Shown: positions 30,904 to 38,361 of the stretch, piece by piece
Layout of the letters: each line of letters starts with the position of its first letter
Position numbering within the stretch: position 1 is the stretch's first letter
DNA from: an uncultured Methanobacterium sp.
Lineage (GTDB): Archaea; Methanobacteriota; Methanobacteria; Methanobacteriales; Methanobacteriaceae
Length of the DNA stretch: 64,000 nt
Assembly: GCF_963665055.1 (NCBI RefSeq)
Contig: NZ_OY762015.1
Coordinates: forward strand, 2,564,501 to 2,628,500
Direction of reading: 5' to 3'
Made by a program: the position numbers and the translations under genes
Notes under the pieces: generated by a model
The model's database searches: none
What the model was told of the DNA's origin: nothing
The model's input: only the letters and a program-made list of their open reading frames with translations

Positions 30904-33285
30904 ATTAAAAAAATCAAAATAAGAATGTTTGAGATGGGTATGTTGTTATTATTTATTGCCACACTTGTTTCAGCAGGGGCTGTATTATGTGAGCCAGTGG
31001 CTGCTGCAACAGTTGATGTTAATTCCAGCATGAGTAACAGTGAAATTCAAGCAGTCATTGATAACTGTAGTGCTGGAGACACTGTGAATTTCTTAGAAGG
31101 AGTATACAACAACATTGCATTAACCATAAGCAATGTCGCAGTTAATCTAGCAGGGTTAGGTGCTATTTTAAACAGCAATATAGATTCCACAGTCTTCAGT
31201 ATTAGTGGTTCAAATGCATCTGGAACCAACATCTCTGGATTTACCATCAATGGAAAAGAAGACATTTACGGAAGCTACGGTATCAACGCCACAAAAACAT
31301 CAAACATCAACATTGTAAACAACATTTTCAACAACACAGTCAGGGCCATTTACTTTAACAATGTCAATCAGAGCTCCATTAAATCAAATGGAATTTACAA
31401 CAGCTCGGAATTAAACCCTAACTATGGGGTTTACATTGTAGATACCGGAACTTTATCCAGTAAAAACAACGTGCAAATTGACAGTAATATACTAATAAAC
31501 AGTACCGGCGGGATCCATGTAGAAGGGTCTGGTTTTAACATAACCAATAATCTAGTAGATGGTAATTACGGTTATTTAAATGGTGTAGATGGACAGTACG
31601 TCTTCAACACCCTTATAGAAAACAACACCATCCGCAACATCGATGATGGAATTAACATCAATCACCAGTATCAGAACCTCACCATTGTAGGTAATATCAT
31701 CAGTAACATGACCAATGCTTCACATGGAAATCATGATGGTATTTCACTGGTGGATAGGAGCCTCACCGCACCAACTATCCCAACGATAATTGCCAACAAC
31801 ACCATTAACAACACGTATTATGGTATATTCCTGGGTTCAAACTTCCTGGGAACCATATCCGGCAACACCATCAATAACAGCCGTATCACCGGAATGAACA
31901 TCACAGAAAAAGGAGCCGGTCCCAGTGAGACTTATCCTCTAAACGCTAACATTACAGGCAACAACATAATCAATGCAACTCTGGGCATTTCCATGGAAAA
32001 CCACAATGTGCAATACCTCCATATAGACAACAATAACATATCAATCGGTAATGGCGGTAGTTACAGTATACAGTACAACAAGTACTTCCTAAACAATGGG
32101 AACTTCACTGTTGGTGATGGAAACAATTTCAACAAGCCTGAATATTTCACAATAACAACTGCCATGAACAACAGTTATATTCAGTCTCTGCTTGATGCAG
32201 CTAAAGCTGGAGACATCTTTAGTTTCATGGCAGGAACCTACAGTAACATTGCATTGTCCATTACTAAATCCGTGAATTTGGTGGGTAATGGTGCTACTTT
32301 GAATGGTGCTGGAAATGATTCAATACTCACTGTTATGGGTGATGGTGCTTCTGGAACCAGTATAAGTGGTTTTACCATTGCTAATGGTACTGGTCATTAT
32401 GGTGTTTGTTTGAATTCTGCGAACAATGTGACAGTTGCCAATAACACCATTACTGGTAATATGGTGGGTGTTGATCTGTTTAATTCTGTAAACAATACTA
32501 TATCAGGCAATAAAGTCACTGGTAACAGCTGGAGTGGTATCTGCCTGGATACCAGTAATGGTAACACATTAACTAACAACAACGTTAGCAGTAATCAGGA
32601 AGGGGTGTTCATGGCTAACAGTGCTCAGAACACTATTGGAAGTAATGTTGTGTCTGGTAATGCTTACTCTGGAATTTCAGACATCAGCGGTACTCATAAC
32701 ACCATCCAGGGAAACACAATACAGTCCAATGTATGGAACGGAATGCTCATTCAGAGAAGCACAGATGATATGGTTTCTGGAAATACTGTGCAAAACACCA
32801 GTTGGAGTGGAATTACACTTGATCAGGCCACATCTTCTACTATCACCGGTAACAGTATCAATGGTAATCAGGAAGGAATTTTCGGTGCTAACAATCTTGC
32901 GGGTAATACCATCAGTTACAATGACATCTCTAGTAATTCTGGCAATGGAGTGAACGTTATACAGGGTAATAACAACACTGTAAGTGTTAATTCCATTCAA
33001 AACAATGGAATGATAAGTGTTTTTGTGCAGACCAGTAATGCCACTACAATTACCAGTAATACTTTGAATAATACTGGTTGGTGTGGTGTGTGTCTTGATC
33101 GGGCTACTAACACCGGTGTGACAAGGAATAACATTGAGAACAATTATGAACAGGGTCTTGCTGTTGGTGGCAGTAATAATACCTTCAACAGTAACTACTG
33201 GAGTGACTGGAACACCACTTACCCTAGACCAATAGATGGTGATAACAACATCTACGACAACAACCCACAACTAACACCATACTAA
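30904..33285 (+). CDS. Secreted NosD-type adhesin-like protein, probable ATT start (793 aa)
   Basis: Starting at ATT 30904 gives (M)KKIKIRMFEMGMLLLF, a signal peptide with a basic head. Starting at ATG 30925 removes that head and leaves the strong ribosome site too far away. The protein is almost entirely beta-helix, in two halves that start alike: NSEIQAVIDNCSAGDTVNFLEGVYNN (about residues 40-65) and NNSYIQSLLDAAKAGDIF (about 423-440). The second half is the shared NosD cassette (WSGICLDTSN, NQEGVF) and ends WSDWNTTYPRPIDGDN. There are no PKD, chitobiase-like or anchor segments. Codon choice shifts near nt 32180: the first half favours AAC/ATC/GGA, the second AAT/GGT. This suggests the C-terminal cassette was exchanged. 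Surface function is inferred from family resemblance. Confidence 0.85.
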   Translation: MKKIKIRMFEMGMLLLFIATLVSAGAVLCEPVAAATVDVNSSMSNSEIQAVIDNCSAGDTVNFLEGVYNNIALTISNVAVNLAGLGAILNSNIDSTVFSISGSNASGTNISGFTINGKEDIYGSYGINATKTSNINIVNNIFNNTVRAIYFNNVNQSSIKSNGIYNSSELNPNYGVYIVDTGTLSSKNNVQIDSNILINSTGGIHVEGSGFNITNNLVDGNYGYLNGVDGQYVFNTLIENNTIRNIDDGININHQYQNLTIVGNIISNMTNASHGNHDGISLVDRSLTAPTIPTIIANNTINNTYYGIFLGSNFLGTISGNTINNSRITGMNITEKGAGPSETYPLNANITGNNIINATLGISMENHNVQYLHIDNNNISIGNGGSYSIQYNKYFLNNGNFTVGDGNNFNKPEYFTITTAMNNSYIQSLLDAAKAGDIFSFMAGTYSNIALSITKSVNLVGNGATLNGAGNDSILTVMGDGASGTSISGFTIANGTGHYGVCLNSANNVTVANNTITGNMVGVDLFNSVNNTISGNKVTGNSWSGICLDTSNGNTLTNNNVSSNQEGVFMANSAQNTIGSNVVSGNAYSGISDISGTHNTIQGNTIQSNVWNGMLIQRSTDDMVSGNTVQNTSWSGITLDQATSSTITGNSINGNQEGIFGANNLAGNTISYNDISSNSGNGVNVIQGNNNTVSVNSIQNNGMISVFVQTSNATTITSNTLNNTGWCGVCLDRATNTGVTRNNIENNYEQGLAVGGSNNTFNSNYWSDWNTTYPRPIDGDNNIYDNNPQLTPY

Positions 33286-33320
33286 AACCAGAATACTAAA
33301 ACCAGAATGCTAAAACCGGA
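33279..33320. repeat. Three tandem 14-bp repeats across a stop codon
   Basis: ATACTAAAACCAGA occurs twice in tandem (33279-33292 and 33293-33306), followed by ATGCTAAAACCGGA (33307-33320). The TAA stop of the preceding adhesin lies in the first unit. The array takes the place of the hairpin terminators seen after other adhesin genes. Confidence 0.85.
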
Positions 33321-33529
33321 TATTTTAAAAATAAGCAGGAATTAAACTAGCCGGGATTTTTTAAAAAAACTTTTTTTTTATTTTCTTATTTTTTTGAAAA
33401 TTTTATTATAATCTCCTAAAAATAATTTACATCTCTAATAGCACATTAAATTCCTAAATAACTTGTTTTTAATACGGAATTATACTTGTAAATTTAGTAA
33501 AATATATATTGGGAATTTAGTAATATTAT

Positions 33530-33553
33530 CGACATGTATTAAATACCATATCT
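33530..33553 (+). promoter_or_regulatory. TATA-centred inverted repeat (site A)
   Basis: Half-sites CGACATG (33530-33536) and CATATCT (33547-33553) flank a 10-bp TATA-like spacer, TATTAAATAC. This fits CGAYATG-N10-CATRTCG with one mismatch. A TATA box here would start transcription near 33567. Confidence 0.6.
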
Positions 33554-33575
33554 TGATGTTAGAGGGGTTATAAAA

Positions 33576-36500
33576 ATTAAAAATCAGATTTTCAATTCAA
33601 AACATTTGATTCCAGTCACCTTTTTAGTTTTAATATTAATTTTCACTGTGGGTATGGGTGCTGTTTCTGCAGACCCTGGAATTATCTACGTTAACAACAA
33701 TACCGGGAATGATACATGGGATGGGCAGAGTCCCCTATACAATAATACAACTGGAAGCGGACCAAAACTCAGTATTAAAAACGCAACAGGTACTGTAACA
33801 ACTGATGGAACGGTTAACATTGCTGATGGACTATACAGTGGGGAAAATAATACTAACATCAGAATAAACCAGAATTTAACTATCATTGGTCAAAGTCAGA
33901 ATGGAACCATAATAAATGCACAAAATTCAGCTCAAATATTCATTATCGAGTCTGGAGCAACAGTTACTTTGGAAAACATTACTCTTGCCAATGCCACAGC
34001 AACCAATGGGGGAGCCATATACAACAGTGGTACGTTAACTCTAAATGCCTGTTACTTGGTGGGAAACAGTGCCACTGCCAGTGTTGGCTGGGCTAATGAT
34101 GGTGGTGCCATTTACAATACTGGGAATTTGACCATCAAAAATAATGTTATCAACCAGAATAAAGCGAAGGGGAATGGGGGTGCAATTTATAATAGTGGGA
34201 CCTTAAGTATCCAAAACTCTCTAATTAACCAGAACACTGCAACCAGTTCTAATGGGGGTGGAATCTATAATGCGGGTAGTCTGGCTGATTTAAACATTAT
34301 TAACACCACTTTCACCAACAACAAAGCAGGTAGTGGTGGTGGAGCAATTGATAATTATAATTCTAACAGTTTAACTGTAATTAACAGCACCTTCATCAGT
34401 AACAGTTGTGGAGCACGCTATGGTGGTGCTATAGATAACTGGAAAGATGTTTCAGATCCAGGAAAGGTGATGGTAAACAACTGTACCTTCATTGGTAACA
34501 GTGCATTTCAATCTGGTGGTGCAATAAATGTTGATGATGGTTGCACTGCAACTATAACCAATTCTTCATTCGCAGGTAACACAGCAGAAAGGGGTGGGGC
34601 AGTTAGCATATGGGATTGTAGTTTGGTAAATCTAGCAAACTGTACGTTCACCAATAATATCGTTACATCAAGTCATGATGAGGGTTATGGGGGTGCCATA
34701 AACAACCATAATTACAGTACTGCATTTGTGACTAACTGTACATTCAACGATAACCAGGCAGAAAATAACGGTGGTGCCATCAGTAACTGCAAAAGCACCA
34801 TGAAATTAGTAGAATGCACCTTCAATGGTAACAATGCAGGTAATTGGGGTGGTGCGATTGATAACGGACCGAACAGTGATTTAAACATATTAAGCTCTGT
34901 TTTCAATGGCAACGCTGCAACTACTGGGGGAAGTATTGAAAATTACGATGAGAGTATACTAAATATCACACACTGCACTTTCACGAATAACACTGCAACC
35001 AGTGTTGGTGGAGCTATTGGAAATAATAACTCATTAAATGTACCGGTGATGATATATGATAGTTATTTCGCGGGCAACAATGCAACCATTAGTGGTGGGG
35101 CCATCCATAACATTGGGGCCATAAAAATTGTTAATTCTACATTCAGGGAAGGCACTGCTGGTGATGGTGGTGCAATTTTTAACTCAGGGAACACCATTAT
35201 AAACAGCAGTATATTTGCATCTAACACAGCAAATAACGATTCTGGAGGGGCTATTTTCAACTATGATGGTAGTAACTTGAATATAACTGGCACCACATTC
35301 ACTGGTAACACTGCAACTTACGGGGGGGCAATATGCAGTTATGATTACAGTCAACTGCGTAGTTTCCGCAGCCCAGATGATAGACAACTACGATTAATGA
35401 TTACTTCGGTTTTTAATGGTACAATTACTACTTTAACCGTGGATAACTGCACATTTACTGGTAACACAGCACATTATTATGGTGGTGCTATCACCAGTGA
35501 CAACTACGGGGTTATGAGTGTCACCAATAGTAATTTCACCAGCAATAATGCACAGAGGTACGCTGGTGCCATAAATAACGATTTTTACAGCACTGCAACA
35601 ATTGATAACTGCATTTTCAACTGTAACAATGCAATTGAAGGTTCTTCTGGTGCAATTGACAACTATTATTATGCTTCCTGCAATGTTACCAACTGTATTT
35701 TCAACAATGGGACTGCCAATTACGGTGGTGCCATTGGAAACGATGATGATGGTCCCTTAACCGTAATTAACTGTACTTTCACAGGTAACCGGGCAAATAT
35801 CGATGGTGGTGCCATAAACAATGATGATGATTGTGTTACCTCTGTTATAAACTGTGTATTTAATGGTAATAGTGCAACAGACGGATCTGGTGGTGCAATT
35901 GACAGTTATTCCAGCACGGTAACCATAACTGGATGTACATTCCAGGGAAACCTGGCCATTGATGGTGGTGCAGTGGACAATTTTATTGGTAGGGAATTTA
36001 TTAATAACTGTACATTCATTGCTAACACTGCAACTGGTACTGGGGGAGCAATTTACACTACAGGGATAACTAAAGTTAATTATTCCGTATTCAACCACAA
36101 TACTGCAGTAAATGGTGGTGCAATCGGTAATTGTTATAACACCGGGACATTAACCATAACTAACTCTACAATGGTCCAGAATAGTGCAAATTCGATTGGG
36201 GGGGCTATTTATAATGTTGCATCGCCTTATAACTGGAGGAAATCATTAGTGATCACCGATTCAGTTATGAATCAAAACACCGCTGCTTCCGGTGATTCTG
36301 TTTACAATGATGGAGGTAACTGTGAGATTCATTACAATCTTATAATGGGCACTGATGGATTTAACCTGTATTCAACTATGGGAACAGTTAATGCACAGGA
36401 TAACTGGTGGGGTTCTAACATTCCAAATTTTTCCAGTTTAATCAGTGGAGCTGTGAATTACTCTCCCTGGATTTACATGACCCTCACTGCAAACCCCTCA

Positions 36501-37967
36501 ACCATTAATAGCACTGATTCCAGTTTAATTACTGCCAGTTTCAACAACCTGTTTGATGGGATCACAATTACTAATTTAGATCCACTCGCTGGACACATTC
36601 CTGAAGGAACTTCAGTAAACTTCCTGACTGATCTTGGACAGTTTGTTATTGGACCGTTTGTAGGTAACACCGTGACCCTGGGAAGTCCAATTATCACCGT
36701 TGGTACTGTAAATGGAATTGCCACAACCACATTCCAGGCCATTGAAACTCATGGAATAGCTCACTTGAATGCCACAACAAACAACCAAACAGTTTCAACT
36801 AACCTACAAGTAGTGCAAAATTTCTTGGTTGATCCAACTATGAATAGTAATTATATTCAGTCGGTTATTGATTCAGCGGATATTGGAGATTATCTGACTT
36901 TCTTAATGGGAGATTATAACAACATTTCACTCCATATCACTAAAACTCTAAACTTGGTAAGTAAAGGAGCTGTTTTAAATGGCAATAATGGTTCTTCAGT
37001 GATTAATTTCCAGGGGAATGATGCATCCAGAAGCAGTATAACTGGTTTTATAATAAATGGTGCATTAAATGCTTATGGTATTTGTTTGAGTGATGTAAGT
37101 GATGTTACTGTTGTGAATAGCACAATTCTGGGTAATATGGTGGGTATTGACCTTTGGAACTCAATGAACAACACTATTACTAATAACACCATCACTGACA
37201 ATGGATGGAGTGGTATTTGCCTGGATACCAGTAATGGAAATGTAATTACCAACAACCGGGTGACTGGTAATCAGGAGGGAGTGTTCCTTTCAAACAGTTC
37301 ACAAAACATTATTAACAGTAACAACGTTTTTAACAATACTTATTCGGGAGTTACTGTTTGTAACAGTTATAATAACATTATTGGAGGAAATACAGTTGAG
37401 GGTAATGTTTGGAATGGAATTCTTATTCAAAACAGCTTAAACAACACTGTATTCGGGAATACTGTGCAGAATAATTTGTGGAGTGGTATCTGCATTGATC
37501 ACTCTACTGGTACAGATGTTGTGGGTAACATTGTGGATGGTAATGATGAGGGTATATTTATTGCTAATAATGCTGCAGGAAACACCATTGAAAACAATAC
37601 ATTATCAAATTGCAATTTCACTGCTTTGAGTATTTTGGGTGGATCCACCAATAACATTCTTTTGGGCAATAATGAGAGTGGTTCAGGATTTAACGGTATT
37701 CTAATTCAGAATAGTAATCAGAATATGGTGCAAGGAAATAAAGTTGTTAACAATGGTTGGAGTGGTTTATGGGTTGATCAGGGGACAAACAATTCTATAA
37801 TCCAAAATAATATTGAAAATAATCCTGAACAGGCATATGATAATGGAACAAACAGTTATGATGATGGTAAGGTGGGTAACTACTGGAGTGACTGGACTAC
37901 TGCTGATCCCCGGCCAATAGATGGTGGATTCAATTGGGATTACCACCCCTTAAACACACATTTATAA
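33576..37967 (+). CDS. Secreted GGAI-repeat adhesin-like protein, ATT or TTG start (1463 aa)
   Basis: The frame stays open upstream of the TTG at 33606. Starting at ATT 33576 gives (M)KNQIFNSKHLIPVTFLVL, a complete signal peptide; from TTG it lacks a basic head. GAGGGG lies eight bases before the ATT, none near the TTG. Cleavage is near VSA-D. Residues about 90-960 are a long run of polymorphic-membrane-protein-like repeats (GGAIxN...NCTFxGN), here rich in GGAIDN/YY variants. An Arg-rich insert (nt about 35355-35395) interrupts them. Then NWWGSN, an invasin-like Ig domain and a NosD helix (nt about 36825-37967). The end is divergent: WSDWTTADPRPIDGGF. No anchor. Likely a surface adhesin. Confidence 0.85.
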   Translation: MKNQIFNSKHLIPVTFLVLILIFTVGMGAVSADPGIIYVNNNTGNDTWDGQSPLYNNTTGSGPKLSIKNATGTVTTDGTVNIADGLYSGENNTNIRINQNLTIIGQSQNGTIINAQNSAQIFIIESGATVTLENITLANATATNGGAIYNSGTLTLNACYLVGNSATASVGWANDGGAIYNTGNLTIKNNVINQNKAKGNGGAIYNSGTLSIQNSLINQNTATSSNGGGIYNAGSLADLNIINTTFTNNKAGSGGGAIDNYNSNSLTVINSTFISNSCGARYGGAIDNWKDVSDPGKVMVNNCTFIGNSAFQSGGAINVDDGCTATITNSSFAGNTAERGGAVSIWDCSLVNLANCTFTNNIVTSSHDEGYGGAINNHNYSTAFVTNCTFNDNQAENNGGAISNCKSTMKLVECTFNGNNAGNWGGAIDNGPNSDLNILSSVFNGNAATTGGSIENYDESILNITHCTFTNNTATSVGGAIGNNNSLNVPVMIYDSYFAGNNATISGGAIHNIGAIKIVNSTFREGTAGDGGAIFNSGNTIINSSIFASNTANNDSGGAIFNYDGSNLNITGTTFTGNTATYGGAICSYDYSQLRSFRSPDDRQLRLMITSVFNGTITTLTVDNCTFTGNTAHYYGGAITSDNYGVMSVTNSNFTSNNAQRYAGAINNDFYSTATIDNCIFNCNNAIEGSSGAIDNYYYASCNVTNCIFNNGTANYGGAIGNDDDGPLTVINCTFTGNRANIDGGAINNDDDCVTSVINCVFNGNSATDGSGGAIDSYSSTVTITGCTFQGNLAIDGGAVDNFIGREFINNCTFIANTATGTGGAIYTTGITKVNYSVFNHNTAVNGGAIGNCYNTGTLTITNSTMVQNSANSIGGAIYNVASPYNWRKSLVITDSVMNQNTAASGDSVYNDGGNCEIHYNLIMGTDGFNLYSTMGTVNAQDNWWGSNIPNFSSLISGAVNYSPWIYMTLTANPSTINSTDSSLITASFNNLFDGITITNLDPLAGHIPEGTSVNFLTDLGQFVIGPFVGNTVTLGSPIITVGTVNGIATTTFQAIETHGIAHLNATTNNQTVSTNLQVVQNFLVDPTMNSNYIQSVIDSADIGDYLTFLMGDYNNISLHITKTLNLVSKGAVLNGNNGSSVINFQGNDASRSSITGFIINGALNAYGICLSDVSDVTVVNSTILGNMVGIDLWNSMNNTITNNTITDNGWSGICLDTSNGNVITNNRVTGNQEGVFLSNSSQNIINSNNVFNNTYSGVTVCNSYNNIIGGNTVEGNVWNGILIQNSLNNTVFGNTVQNNLWSGICIDHSTGTDVVGNIVDGNDEGIFIANNAAGNTIENNTLSNCNFTALSILGGSTNNILLGNNESGSGFNGILIQNSNQNMVQGNKVVNNGWSGLWVDQGTNNSIIQNNIENNPEQAYDNGTNSYDDGKVGNYWSDWTTADPRPIDGGFNWDYHPLNTHL

Positions 37968-38310
37968 AATCTTTAAACCCCATATTTTCCATTTTTAATA
38001 AGTGTGATTTAAAATGGAAACTAGAAAATGTATAAAACGATTCCATTTTTTTTATGAAAAACTGAGGTACAAAAATAATTTATACCATTATATTGTGGGT
38101 AACAGTGCATAAACACAAATATAATAAACTTAATTAATATTTACCTTTTTTTAAAACAATTTATGATAAAATTAAGGTATTAAATTATTATAAATTAAAA
38201 TCAAAAACCTTTAATTGGATTAAGTTGGAATTAGATTACTGGATTTAGATTAATGAAAATTAGATATTAAAATGAGACAATTTTAGGGGTCATAAAACAT
38301 TGGATGGGTA
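37968..38310. other. Convergent intergenic region with a possible terminator
   Basis: No gene is seen. TTTCCATTTT (37986-37995) and AAAATGGAAA (38011-38020) form a 10-bp stem with a 15-base loop after the + strand adhesin. A T-run follows only at 38043-38052, so its role as a terminator is uncertain. The rest is AT-rich. Confidence 0.45.
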
Positions 38311-38347
38311 AAAAAAGGAAGTGAAGAGTAGTTTTTGTGTTCTACTC
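38311..38347 (-). terminator. Hairpin-plus-T-tract terminator (- strand)
   Basis: Read on the - strand, GAGTAG and CTACTC form a 6-bp stem with a 10-base loop, followed by a short spacer and seven Ts. The stem is the same core as at 9189 and 19503. It lies just after the stop of the - strand adhesin that ends at 38362. Confidence 0.65.
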
Positions 38348-38361
38348 GTGTGTTTTTCTTT

